Assembly: GCF_009674885.1 (NCBI RefSeq)
Contig: NZ_WKKA01000002.1
Span: forward strand, 62,001 to 126,000
DNA: 64,000 nucleotides
Reading direction: 5' to 3'
Source of the DNA: Paracoccus sp. S-4012
Lineage (GTDB): Bacteria > Pseudomonadota > Alphaproteobacteria > Rhodobacterales > Rhodobacteraceae
Shown: one piece after another, positions 26,496 to 34,691 of the stretch
How positions within the stretch are numbered: position 1 is the first letter of the stretch
How the letters are laid out: the number at the start of each line of letters is the position of its first letter
Made by a program: the position numbers and the translations under genes
Notes under the pieces: generated by a model
What the model was told of the DNA's origin: nothing
The model's database searches: none
What the model saw: the letters and a program-made list of their open reading frames with translations, nothing else

Positions 26496-27461
26496 TCAGC
26501 CCCCGGCAGCACGCCGGCGCGCCGCCAGACGCCGCTCCACCGCCTCCCATATCATTGCCGAGGCGTTCGTGCCATCGAACCGCTCAAGTTCCTGCAGGCC
26601 GGTCGGCGAGGTGACGTTGATCTCCGTCAGCCAGCCGTCGATCACATCGATTCCGGTGAAAAGCAGCCCCTTCTCGCGCAGCGCGGGCGCGATCCGGGCG
26701 CAGATCTCCCGCTCGCGTTCGGTCAGCGACGACTTCTCGGCCCGCCCGCCCACATGCATGTTGGAGCGCGCCTCGCCCTCGGCCGGCACCCGGTTGATCG
26801 CCCCGGCGATCTCCCCGTCCACGAGGATGATCCGCTTGTCGCCCCGGGTCACGGCGGCGATGTATTTCTGCGCGATCATCGGCTCGCGGCTCATGCCCGC
26901 GAACATCTCCATCAGCGAGGCCAGGTTGCGGTCCTCGGTCGGCAGGTGGAACACCCCGGCACCGCCGTTGCCGTAAAGCGGCTTGAGGATGATGTCGCCA
27001 TGCCGCGCCCGGAACGCGCGCACCGCCTCGGGATCGCGGGCGATCATCGTCGGAGGCGTCAGGTCGGGGAAATCGAGGACCATCAGCTTCTCGGGGCTGT
27101 TGCGAACCCAGAAGGGATCGTTGACCACCAGGGTCGAGCCTCCCGCCCGCTCCAGCAGATGGGTCGAGGTGATGTAGGCCATGTCGAAAGGCGGATCCTG
27201 ACGCAGCCAGACGACGTCAAAGGAATCCAGCGCCCGCTCCTCCCAGGGGCCGAACGCGACATGCGCGCCCAGCTTGCGGTTCAATTCGACCGCGCGCCCG
27301 TAGACGCTCAGCCGGCCTTCATCGAAAACCAGCCGGTCCACGGTGTACTGAAACAGCTTGTGACCACGCGCCTGCGCCTCCAGCCCGATGCGGAAGGTGC
27401 TGTCGCCATCGATGTCGACGGCCTCGATCGGGTCCATCTGCAGGGCAACATTCAGTCCCAT
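26496..27461 (-). CDS. gshB: Glutathione synthetase
   Basis: 321-aa ATP-grasp enzyme joining gamma-glutamylcysteine and glycine to form glutathione. Characteristic segments are [59 protein letters not shown] (ATP-grasp), [22 protein letters not shown], the glycine-rich loop [17 protein letters not shown], and the metal-ligand [24 protein letters not shown] C-terminus. AAGGAG sits five bases before the ATG. Both the length and the order match GshB of proteobacteria. It heads away from yraN on the same strand (63-base gap) and converges with comM, the 90-base interval between them showing no clear terminator. Confidence 0.95.
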   Translation of the reverse strand: MGLNVALQMDPIEAVDIDGDSTFRIGLEAQARGHKLFQYTVDRLVFDEGRLSVYGRAVELNRKLGAHVAFGPWEERALDSFDVVWLRQDPPFDMAYITSTHLLERAGGSTLVVNDPFWVRNSPEKLMVLDFPDLTPPTMIARDPEAVRAFRARHGDIILKPLYGNGGAGVFHLPTEDRNLASLMEMFAGMSREPMIAQKYIAAVTRGDKRIILVDGEIAGAINRVPAEGEARSNMHVGGRAEKSSLTEREREICARIAPALREKGLLFTGIDVIDGWLTEINVTSPTGLQELERFDGTNASAMIWEAVERRLAARRRAAGG

Positions 27462-27524
27462 TTCGGCTCCTTGCGCGGCTCGGCCCCGGTTTGAAGCGGA
27501 TCGGAACCAACCGCAAGCCGCAGG

Positions 27525-27905
27525 TCAGTGCCAGCCGAAGGCGTTCTGGACCAGTTCGACCCGGCCCTGCGCGTCAACCAGTGCCGCGTCGAAACGCATG
27601 TCGCAATCGGTGCCGCAAAATTCGCAGGCCGCGAGGCAGATGCGGTCCATCTGCCGGCGGCAGAGCCGTTCGGCGGCCGAGGCGAAGCTGCTGGACTGCT
27701 TGACCTCGACAAAGACGATGGTCTCGCCCTCGCGCACGATCAGGTCGATTTCGCCCGAGGCACCGCGCCAGCGCCGCTCGAGGATAGCGCAGCCCGCCAT
27801 CTCGTAGCGACGGGCGACACTCTCTTCGGCGGCATGGCCCGAAGCCCATGCGACCGCACCGCGCCGCGACCGCGCAGCCGAGGCTTCACCCGGTTCCATC
27901 TGCAT
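27525..27905 (-). CDS. YraN-family (UPF0102) putative endonuclease
   Basis: 126-aa protein with a restriction-endonuclease-like fold. The conserved core GHAAEESVARRYEMAGCAILERRWRGASGEIDLIVRE followed by VFVEVKQSS gives the E..DLI...VEVK catalytic-like pattern of the family. Cellular role is not established; the family is often linked to recombination or processing of branched DNA. The start at 27905 has GGGGGAAG at good spacing; the ATG at 27926 has its AAGG too close. It overlaps the rsmI stop by 20 bases. The rsmI-yraN-lpoA neighbourhood is conserved between enterobacteria (yraL-yraM-yraN) and this window. Confidence 0.85.
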   Translation of the reverse strand: MQMEPGEASAARSRRGAVAWASGHAAEESVARRYEMAGCAILERRWRGASGEIDLIVREGETIVFVEVKQSSSFASAAERLCRRQMDRICLAACEFCGTDCDMRFDAALVDAQGRVELVQNAFGWH

Positions 27906-28830
27906 CGCCACTGTCTTCCCCCTCATCCTTCGCAGCCGCCCCGCCCGCCATCGCGAGCGCCAGTTGATACAGTTCCCGCCGCGGGCGTCCCAGCGCCGCA
28001 GCCACGCGCGCCGCGGCGTCGCGCACCGACAGCCCCTCCTCCAACGCCGCCGAGATCATCGCCTCCGCATCCCCGCCGCCCGCACCGGAACGGCTGCGAT
28101 CCACGAGAACGACCACCTCGCCCCTCAGTCCGTCGAGCTCGGGCCCGGCGAGATCACGCACCGTCCCGCGCCGCACCTCCTCGAACTTTTTCGTCAGTTC
28201 GCGGCAGATCGCGCTCTCCCGCTCCGAATCAATATCGCACAAATCCGCAAACAGGTCTTTAACACGCCTAGGATTTTCAAAGATTATCACAGTCGCCTCG
28301 ACCGCCAGCAGTTCCTCCAGCCAGCGCCGCCGCGCCGCCCTGGCGGCCGGAGCAAAGCCGGCAAAGAGGAAGCGGTCGCTCGGCATCCCCGAGGCGACCA
28401 GTGCCGCCAGCACGGCGGAGGGTCCGGGCACCGCATTGACCCTGTATCCCGCCCCCGCCGCGTCGCGGGCGAGGCGGAAGCCGGGGTCGGAGACCGAGGG
28501 CGTTCCTGCCTCGGAGGCGTAGGCCACGGTGCGGCCCTCGGCCAGCGCCGCCAGCAGCCCCGCCGCCGCTGCCGCTTCGTTGTGGTCGTGACACGCCAAG
28601 ATCCTTCGGCCGCGGAGCGGGATGCCGTGGATCGTCATCAGGTGGCGCAGGGTGCGGGTGTCCTCGGCGGCCAGCACATCGGCGGTGTTGAGCAGGTCGA
28701 GCGCGCGCAGCGTGATGTCCCGCGCGGCGCCGATCGGCATGGCGAGGAGGTAGAGGCCGGGTTCGGGCGCCTCGCGCTTCAGCGTGAGGGTCACGGCGGC
28801 CGCGTCTTCGGCGGGTCGCGGGACGGTCAT
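27886..28830 (-). CDS. rsmI: 16S rRNA (cytidine1402-2'-O)-methyltransferase RsmI
   Basis: 314-aa SAM-dependent methyltransferase of the tetrapyrrole-methylase fold that modifies C1402 of 16S rRNA in the decoding centre. Diagnostic segments are GLYLLAMPIGAARDITLRAL, the VLAAEDTRTLRHLM motif, SEAGTPSVSDPGFRLAR, VNAVPGPSAVLAALVASGMPSDRFLFAGF and ICRELTKKFEEVRRG. GGGAGG precedes the ATG. It is divergent from the LpoA-like gene across a 98-base spacer and is co-transcribed with yraN. The C-terminal tail is acidic and variable. Confidence 0.95.
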   Translation of the reverse strand: MTVPRPAEDAAAVTLTLKREAPEPGLYLLAMPIGAARDITLRALDLLNTADVLAAEDTRTLRHLMTIHGIPLRGRRILACHDHNEAAAAAGLLAALAEGRTVAYASEAGTPSVSDPGFRLARDAAGAGYRVNAVPGPSAVLAALVASGMPSDRFLFAGFAPAARAARRRWLEELLAVEATVIIFENPRRVKDLFADLCDIDSERESAICRELTKKFEEVRRGTVRDLAGPELDGLRGEVVVLVDRSRSGAGGGDAEAMISAALEEGLSVRDAAARVAAALGRPRRELYQLALAMAGGAAAKDEGEDSGDADGTG

Positions 28831-28928
28831 CGGCGGCCTCCCTTGGCGCGCGGCGCGTGATTGCGGTGCCTGGGTCGATCACATAGCGTTGCCCTGTACG
28901 ACGCCCCCGAGCCACAGGAAAGATCGCC

Positions 28929-30134
28929 ATGTTCGCCATCCTGCCGCGCCTGCGCGCCGCCACGCTGCCCCGCCTCGCCCGGATCGCCGCCGCCGCGACC
29001 GCGGCCGCGCTCCTCGCCGCCTGCGAGCCGGGCGCTTTCGGCACCGCAGCCTCGGGGCCAGGCATCGGGCCGTCGATCGACCCCTCGCAGCCGGTCACGG
29101 TCGCGCTGCTGGTTCCGACCGGCTCCGGCGATGCCGATCTCGAATGGCTCGGCCGCTCGCTCGGCAACGCGGGCCGGATGGCGGCGGCCGATGCCCAGGG
29201 GGCGCGGATCGACCTGCGGGTCTATCCGACCGGGGCCGATGCCGCCTCGGCCGCGGCGCGGGCCAGCGAGGCGATCGGCGCCGGCGCGCAGATCATCGTC
29301 GGGCCGCTCCATGCCGATGCGGCGAACGCGGTCGGCTCCGTCGCCCGCGGCGCCGGGATCAACGTGCTGAGTTTCTCCAACAACACCGAGATCGCGGGGG
29401 GCAACGTCTACACGCTGGGGACCAGCTTCGGGAACGTCGCCGACCGGCTCGTCGGCTACGGCCTCGGCCAGGGCAAGCGGCGGTTCATGGTGGTGGCCGA
29501 GGATGACGTGGCGGGTCAACTCGGCGCCAATGCGATCCAGGCGGCGATCTCGCGCAACGGGGCGGTGTTCGTCGGCCGCGTCAACCACCAGATCTCGACC
29601 ACCGGCATCGACGCCGCGATCCCGGCGATCGCCGCCGCGGCGCAGGCGAACCAGATCGACGCGGTGTTCATGACCGCGAACCAGGCGGCTGTCCTGCCCT
29701 ATCTCAGCAACGGGCTTCTCGCCGCCGGGGTCACGCCGGGGACGCAGCTGATGGGCCTGACCCGCTTCGACGAGCCGGCGGTGCGGCTGACCATTCCGGG
29801 CGTCCAGGGCGGCTGGTTCGCGCTGCCGGACCTCGCGCTGCGCCAGCAGTTCGACGCCCGCTACCAGTCGGCCTATGGCGAGCGGCCGCATGCCCTCGCG
29901 GGGCTCGCCTATGACGGCATCTCGGCCGTCGCGGCGCTCGTCCGGGCCGGCCGCGCCGACGCGCTGACCACCGGCGCCCTGACCCGCCCGGCCGGGTTTG
30001 CGGGCGTGAACGGTGTCTTCCGCCTCGACCGCAATGGCACCACGACCCGCGGCCTTGCGGTCGCCACGGTGCGCAACCAGCAGGTCGTGATCCTCGACCC
30101 GGCGCCGCGCAGCTTCCGGGGCTTCGGCTCCTGA
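28929..30134 (+). CDS. Penicillin-binding protein activator (LpoA-like) lipoprotein
   Basis: 401 aa. The N-terminal lipoprotein signal has lipobox LLAAC (Cys at about residue 32), so the protein should be anchored in the outer membrane facing the periplasm. The rest is a periplasmic-binding-protein type I fold (VTVALLVPTGSGDADLEWLGRSLGNAGRMAA, QIIVGPLHADAANAVGSVARGAGINVLSFSNN, RFMVVAEDD). This equals the C-terminal domain of LpoA, the activator of class A PBPs; the TPR-like N-terminal domain of enterobacterial LpoA is missing, as is common in alphaproteobacteria. Linkage to rsmI and yraN supports the identity. Direct proof of PBP activation is inference. Confidence 0.85.
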   Translation: MFAILPRLRAATLPRLARIAAAATAAALLAACEPGAFGTAASGPGIGPSIDPSQPVTVALLVPTGSGDADLEWLGRSLGNAGRMAAADAQGARIDLRVYPTGADAASAAARASEAIGAGAQIIVGPLHADAANAVGSVARGAGINVLSFSNNTEIAGGNVYTLGTSFGNVADRLVGYGLGQGKRRFMVVAEDDVAGQLGANAIQAAISRNGAVFVGRVNHQISTTGIDAAIPAIAAAAQANQIDAVFMTANQAAVLPYLSNGLLAAGVTPGTQLMGLTRFDEPAVRLTIPGVQGGWFALPDLALRQQFDARYQSAYGERPHALAGLAYDGISAVAALVRAGRADALTTGALTRPAGFAGVNGVFRLDRNGTTTRGLAVATVRNQQVVILDPAPRSFRGFGS

Positions 30135-30136
30135 TC

Positions 30137-32938
30137 TTGGCCGAGCCCGACACCGCAACCGAGGGCGAGGCCGAGGGCCTCCCCGGCGCGCCGGGCCTTC
30201 CCGGCGCGCATCCGCTGTTCGACCCTGCGCGCTTCCTTCCCATGCTCGACCGGCGGCTCGAGGGCGCGGCCGACCCGCAGGCGCTGCGCGCCGCCACCGT
30301 CGCCTGCCTCACGGAAGCCCGCGCCGAGGCGATGGCGGATATCACCGCCCGTTTCGAGACCCATCCCCGCGCCGCCCGCGAGACCGTCCGCGAGATCGCG
30401 GCGCTCACCGACGGCCTCGTCACCGCCGTCCACCACGTCGCCACGACCCATCTGCATCCGCGTCCCAACCCGACCGAGGGCGAGCGCCTCGCCGTCCTCG
30501 GGGTCGGCGGCTACGGCCGGGCCGAGATGGCGCCCCATTCCGACGTCGACCTGCTGTTCCTGACGCCTTGGAAGACCACCGGCTGGGCCGAGAGCGTGAT
30601 CGAATCGATGCTCTACATGCTCTGGGATCTGAAGCTGAAGATCGGGCAGGCGACCCGCTCGGTCGACGACTCGCTGCGCCTCGCGGAAGGCAACATGACG
30701 ATCCGCACGAGCCTGCTCGAGCATCGCCATGTCTGCGGCCACGCGGCTGTCACCGAGGCTTTGCGCGTTCGTCTCTGGCCCGAGCTGTTCGAGGGCACCA
30801 TCCCCGAGTTCATCGAAGCCAAGCTGGCCGAGCGCGAGGAGCGCCATGCCCGCCAGGGCCGCGCCCGGTTCCTGCTGGAGCCGAACGTCAAGGAGGGCAA
30901 GGGCGGGTTGCGCGACCTGCATGCGCTCTACTGGATCGGCAAATACATCCACCAGGTCGAGCGGGCGCAGAACCTGGTCGATTACGGGATGCTTTCGCGC
31001 GACGAGCACCTGGCCTTCTGGCAGGCCGAGGATTTCCTCTGGGCGGTGCGCTGCCACATGCACCTCGTCACCGGCCGCCTGGTGGACCAGCTGACCTTCG
31101 ACCTGCAGCCCGAAGTCGCCCGGCGCATGGGTTATCACGACGGCGGCGGCAGGCGTGCGGTCGAGCATTTCATGCAGGACTATTTCCTGCACGCGACCCG
31201 TGTCGGCGACCTGACGCGGGTGTTCCTGACCGGCCTCGAGGCGCGCCACCTCAGGCGGCCGCCGATCCTGACGCGGCTTTTCGGCCGCCGCCGGCGGCTG
31301 CGCAAACCGTTCCTCGACGAGGGCGGGCGCATCGACATCTCCGAGGAGGACCTCAGGGCCGAGCCGCTGAACATGCTGCGGCTGTTCGAGGAGGGCCTGC
31401 GCACCGGCCTGATGATCCACCCGCAGGCCATGCGCCGGGTTGCCGCCAACCTGGACCTGATCGACGACCGCCTGCGCCATGACCCCGAGGCGCATCGCAT
31501 CTTCCTCGACCTGCTGCTGAAGCACGGCAACCCCGAGCGCGCCCTGCGCCGGATGGCCGAGCTGGGCGCCCTCGCCGCCTTCATTTCGGAGTTCAAGCCG
31601 GTGATGGCGATGATGCAGTTCAACGTCTACCACCACTACACGGTCGATGAGCACCTGATCCAATGCGTCGCCGCCCTCGCCCGGATCGAGCGCGGCGAGG
31701 ACGAGGACGACCTGCCACTGACGACCGAGATCATCCGCGAGGGCCACCTCGACCGGGCGGTGCTCTACCTCGCGGTGCTGCTGCACGACATCGGCAAGGG
31801 GCGCCCCGAGGATCATTCGATCATCGGCGCGCAGATCGCGCGCAAGGTGGTCACGCGGCTCGGGCTGGAGTCTGGGCAGGTCGAGACGGTCGAATGGCTG
31901 GTGCGCCAGCATCTGCTGATGTCGGACGTGGCGCAGAAGCGCGACATCTCGGACCCGCGCACCATTCGCGACTTCGCCAAGGCGGTGCGGACCCGCAAGC
32001 GGCTGGACCTGCTGACGGTGCTGACGGTCTGCGACATCCGCGGGGTCGGGCCGGGGACCTGGAACAACTGGAAGGCGATGCTGCTGCGCCGCCTACATGC
32101 CGAGACGGCGGCGGTCCTCGAAGGCGGTTTCGAGGAGCTGAACCGCGAGCGGCTGCGGGGCGAGGCGCGGCGCGCGCTGCGTCACCGCCTGACCGCCGAG
32201 GGCTGGGAGCCGAAGGCGATCCGGGCCGAGATCGGGCGCCATTACGACAGCTACTGGACCGGCCTGCCGACCGAGACGCAGGCAGTCTTCGCGGGTCTCC
32301 TGGCCGGCATCCGCGATGACGAAATCCGCATCGACCTGCGCGCCGACCCCGACCGAGACGCGACCCGCGTGGCCTTCGCCCTGGCGGATCATCCGGGCAT
32401 CTTCTCGCGGCTGGCCGGGGCGCTCGCGCTCTCAGGCGCCAACGTGGTCGACGCGCGCACCTATACCTCGCGCGACGGCTACGCCACGGCGGCCTTCTGG
32501 GTGCAGGACGCCGAGGGCCACCCCTATGCCGAGGACCGCCTGCCGCGCCTGCGCCAGACGATCGAGCGCACGCTCTCCGGCGCGGTCGTGCCCCGCGACG
32601 CTCTGGCCACCCGCGACAAGGTCAAGAAGCGCGAGCGCGCCTTCCGCTTCCCCACCCACGTCACCTTCGACAACGAGGGCAGCGACATCTACACCATCAT
32701 CGAGGTGGACACCCGCGACCGGCCGGGGCTGCTCTACGACCTGACCCGGACGCTGGCCGCGAACCACATCCAGATCGCCAGCGCGGTGATCGCGACCTTC
32801 GGGGCGCAGGTGATCGACACGTTCTATGTCAAGGACATGTTCGGACTGAAGCTCACCCAGCCGGGCAAGCGCGAGACGCTGGAGCGCAAGCTGCGGGCGG
32901 CGATTGCCGAGGGGGCGGAGCGGGCCGACGCGCCGTAG
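30137..32938 (+). CDS. glnD: [Protein-PII] uridylyltransferase / uridylyl-removing enzyme
   Basis: 933-aa bifunctional nitrogen sensor that uridylylates PII under nitrogen limitation and deuridylylates it when glutamine is high. Domain order: nucleotidyltransferase (GVGGYGRAEMAPHSDVDLLFL, near residue 117), a helical linker, HD phosphohydrolase (VLLHDIGKGRPEDHS, near 550) and two C-terminal ACT domains (ALADHPGIFSRLAGALAL, VDTRDRPGLLYDLTRTLA). The start is apparently TTG at 30137, three bases after the LpoA-like stop, with no strong Shine-Dalgarno; coupling to the upstream gene is likely. The N-terminal 30 residues are Pro/Gly/Glu-rich and variable. Confidence 0.95.
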   Translation: MAEPDTATEGEAEGLPGAPGLPGAHPLFDPARFLPMLDRRLEGAADPQALRAATVACLTEARAEAMADITARFETHPRAARETVREIAALTDGLVTAVHHVATTHLHPRPNPTEGERLAVLGVGGYGRAEMAPHSDVDLLFLTPWKTTGWAESVIESMLYMLWDLKLKIGQATRSVDDSLRLAEGNMTIRTSLLEHRHVCGHAAVTEALRVRLWPELFEGTIPEFIEAKLAEREERHARQGRARFLLEPNVKEGKGGLRDLHALYWIGKYIHQVERAQNLVDYGMLSRDEHLAFWQAEDFLWAVRCHMHLVTGRLVDQLTFDLQPEVARRMGYHDGGGRRAVEHFMQDYFLHATRVGDLTRVFLTGLEARHLRRPPILTRLFGRRRRLRKPFLDEGGRIDISEEDLRAEPLNMLRLFEEGLRTGLMIHPQAMRRVAANLDLIDDRLRHDPEAHRIFLDLLLKHGNPERALRRMAELGALAAFISEFKPVMAMMQFNVYHHYTVDEHLIQCVAALARIERGEDEDDLPLTTEIIREGHLDRAVLYLAVLLHDIGKGRPEDHSIIGAQIARKVVTRLGLESGQVETVEWLVRQHLLMSDVAQKRDISDPRTIRDFAKAVRTRKRLDLLTVLTVCDIRGVGPGTWNNWKAMLLRRLHAETAAVLEGGFEELNRERLRGEARRALRHRLTAEGWEPKAIRAEIGRHYDSYWTGLPTETQAVFAGLLAGIRDDEIRIDLRADPDRDATRVAFALADHPGIFSRLAGALALSGANVVDARTYTSRDGYATAAFWVQDAEGHPYAEDRLPRLRQTIERTLSGAVVPRDALATRDKVKKRERAFRFPTHVTFDNEGSDIYTIIEVDTRDRPGLLYDLTRTLAANHIQIASAVIATFGAQVIDTFYVKDMFGLKLTQPGKRETLERKLRAAIAEGAERADAP

Positions 32939-32957
32939 CCGCGGGTCGGTGGGGCGA

Positions 32958-32986
32958 GGCCCCTCCCCCTTCGACGGGGGAGGGCC
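32958..32986. terminator. Bidirectional hairpin between convergent glnD and NYN gene
   Basis: GGCCCCTCCCCC (32958-32969), loop TTCGAC, GGGGGAGGGCC (32976-32986) forms an eleven-base-pair stem with one bulged C. It lies 20 bases after the glnD stop and 26 bases after the NYN-gene stop in the other direction. No strong T run. Confidence 0.6.
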
Positions 32987-33011
32987 AAATCGCGGGGGAA
33001 CGCCGAGACCC

Positions 33012-33584
33012 TCAGGTCTCGACTGTCATTGGCTCCGTCGGCAGCGGCCTCGGCTCCCTCGGCGGCCGGCCGATCACTTCGCGGAGCGCGTCCAGCTCGA
33101 TGAAGTTGTCGACCTGCCGGCGGACCTCGTCGGCCACCATCGAGGGCTGGGTGCGGGTGCTCGACACCACCGAGACGCGGACGCCCCGGCGCTGCAGGGC
33201 GTCGATCAGCGGCTTGAAGTCACCGTCACCGGAGAACAGCACCGCATGGTCGATCCGGGGCGCCAGCTCCAGGGCGTCGACCGCAAGCTCGACGTCCATG
33301 TTGCCCTTCACCCGCCGCCGGCCGGTCTGGTCGGTGAACTCCTTGGCGGGCTTGGTCACGACCGTGTAGCCGTTATAGGCCAGCCAGTCGACGAGCGGTC
33401 GGATCGGCGAATACTCCTCGGATTCCAGCAGCGCGGTGTAGTAGGCGGCCCTCACGAGCCGGCCCCGGCGCTCGAATTCCTGGCGCACAAGCTTGAAATC
33501 AATCTCGAAGCCGAGCGCCTTTGCCGCGGAATGCAGGTTGGCACCGTCGATGAACAGTGCCAGGCGGTCGTCCTTATAGAACAT
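33012..33584 (-). CDS. NYN-domain (LabA-like/DUF88) putative ribonuclease
   Basis: 190-aa PIN-like nuclease-fold protein. The conserved acidic residues are visible in LALFIDGANLHSAA, KGNMDVELAVDAL and VLFSGDGDFKPLIDAL, in the spacing of LabA/DUF88 NYN domains, which are metal-dependent RNases or RNA-binding proteins. The C-terminus is short and basic/Pro-rich. The start at 33584 is set by AGGAAAGG eight bases upstream; the extension to 33647 overlaps folK and lacks support. It is divergent from folK with a 51-base spacer. This gene-folK-rpoZ-rel neighbourhood appears conserved in Rhodobacterales by memory only. RNA target unknown. Confidence 0.88.
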   Translation of the reverse strand: MFYKDDRLALFIDGANLHSAAKALGFEIDFKLVRQEFERRGRLVRAAYYTALLESEEYSPIRPLVDWLAYNGYTVVTKPAKEFTDQTGRRRVKGNMDVELAVDALELAPRIDHAVLFSGDGDFKPLIDALQRRGVRVSVVSSTRTQPSMVADEVRRQVDNFIELDALREVIGRPPREPRPLPTEPMTVET

Positions 33585-33635
33585 TATGATCCTTTCCTGG
33601 GCGCAAGCCTTGACGGTGCCTTGGGGAACACCTCC

Positions 33636-34253
33636 ATGCAAAAGCAAGCTGTCCCGAAACCAGCATACGACAGAGAGGTCAAGCTGCGAACAGCGCTCCT
33701 CCTTCTAGGCGGGAATCTTCCGCTGCGTCGGAGGGTTCCCACCGAAACCTTGCGCCAGGCGCTTCGGCTCCTTTCGGACCCGCCGGGGCGCCTGGTGGCG
33801 GTCAGCCGCTTCTATCGCAGCCCCGCGCATCCGCCCGGCGCCGGTCCCGATTTCGTCAACGCCGCCGCAGCCTTCGACACCGCGGAAGCGGCGCCGGCGG
33901 TTCTGGCGCGGCTGCACCGGATCGAGGAGGCCCTCGGCCGGCGCCGCGATACTGGCCGCTGGGGAGCCAGAGTCATCGACATCGACCTGCTTGCCCTCGG
34001 GGACGATGTGCGACCAAATGCCGCAGGTCAGGATCGCTGGCGGGCGCTCAGCGAATCGGATCAGCAGCGACTCACCCCGGAGGAATTGATCCTCCCCCAT
34101 CCGCGGCTCCAGGATCGCGCCTTCGCCCTTGTGCCGCTGGCCGAAATCGCCCCCCTCTGGGTGCATCCCCGGCTTGGCCTCGACGTGACTTCGATGCTGG
34201 CGCGACTGCCGTCGGAGGCGCGCGCGGCGGTGCAACCGCTGACGTGCAAATAG
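33636..34253 (+). CDS. folK: 2-amino-4-hydroxy-6-hydroxymethyldihydropteridine pyrophosphokinase
   Basis: 205-aa HPPK that transfers pyrophosphate from ATP to 6-hydroxymethyl-dihydropterin in folate synthesis. Landmarks: LLLLGGNLP at the N-terminus, AVSRFYRSPAHPPGAGPDFVNAAAAF, LLxRLHRIEExLGRRRDTGRWGARVIDIDLLALGDD (the RW-RxxDID[LI] Mg/ATP motif) and LILPHPRLQDRAFALVPLAEIAP. An insertion of about 18 residues (RPNAAGQDRWRALSESDQQR) before the LILPHP motif is typical of the alphaproteobacterial form. ATG at 33636 adds 17 residues before the conserved start; a frame running upstream to 32904 is antisense to the NYN gene and rejected. Confidence 0.92.
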   Translation: MQKQAVPKPAYDREVKLRTALLLLGGNLPLRRRVPTETLRQALRLLSDPPGRLVAVSRFYRSPAHPPGAGPDFVNAAAAFDTAEAAPAVLARLHRIEEALGRRRDTGRWGARVIDIDLLALGDDVRPNAAGQDRWRALSESDQQRLTPEELILPHPRLQDRAFALVPLAEIAPLWVHPRLGLDVTSMLARLPSEARAAVQPLTCK

Positions 34254-34254
34254 C

Positions 34255-34283
34255 TTGACAACACCGCCGAGTTCCAGCATGCA
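34255..34283 (+). promoter_or_regulatory. Possible promoter of rpoZ-rel
   Basis: A consensus -35 TTGACA (34255-34260) lies just after the folK stop. With 17-base spacing the -10 position reads CATGCA (34278-34283), a poor match, and the rpoZ ATG is about 35 bases downstream of the expected start site. The perfect -35 in a GC-rich spacer is suggestive only. Confidence 0.4.
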
Positions 34284-34324
34284 CCCGTCTTTGCCCCGCC
34301 CCGTTCCCGATCCCGAGGTGTTTC

Positions 34325-34681
34325 ATGGCCCGCGTTACGGTCGAAGACTGCGTCGACAAGGTTCCCAACCGCTTCGATCTCGTCATGATCGCCGCCCATC
34401 GCGCGCGTGAGATTGCGGCCGGCGCCCCCCTCACCGTGGACCGCGACGACGACAAGAACGCCGTCGTCGCCCTGCGCGAGATCGCCGAGGAGACCCAGCC
34501 GGTTGACGACCTGCGCGAGCGCATGATCGTCGCCACCCAGACTCAGGTCGAGGTGGACGAGCCCGAGGACGACACCATGGCCCTCGTCATCGGCGCCGAG
34601 ATGGACCGTCCGAAGCCCGCCGACGACGAGAACGAGGAGCGGATGCTGCGCATGATGCTCGAGGCGCAGGAGCGCGGCTGA
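34325..34681 (+). CDS. rpoZ: DNA-directed RNA polymerase subunit omega
   Basis: 118-aa omega subunit, which assists assembly of the beta' subunit and, in proteobacteria, forms part of a ppGpp-binding site on RNA polymerase. The N-terminus [35 protein letters not shown] and the [12 protein letters not shown] segment are diagnostic. An acidic C-terminal extension (DEPEDDTM...DDENEERM) is typical of alphaproteobacteria. Ten bases separate it from the (p)ppGpp synthetase gene, so ppGpp synthesis and its polymerase receptor are co-expressed, as in the rpoZ-spoT operon of E. coli. Confidence 0.96.
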   Translation: MARVTVEDCVDKVPNRFDLVMIAAHRAREIAAGAPLTVDRDDDKNAVVALREIAEETQPVDDLRERMIVATQTQVEVDEPEDDTMALVIGAEMDRPKPADDENEERMLRMMLEAQERG

Positions 34682-34691
34682 CGCCGCAGCG

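Noticed and set aside
33610..33615. TTGACG as a -35 box for folK
   Set aside because: With normal spacing the -10 would fall on the folK start codon and no TATAAT-like sequence is there, so it is not called.
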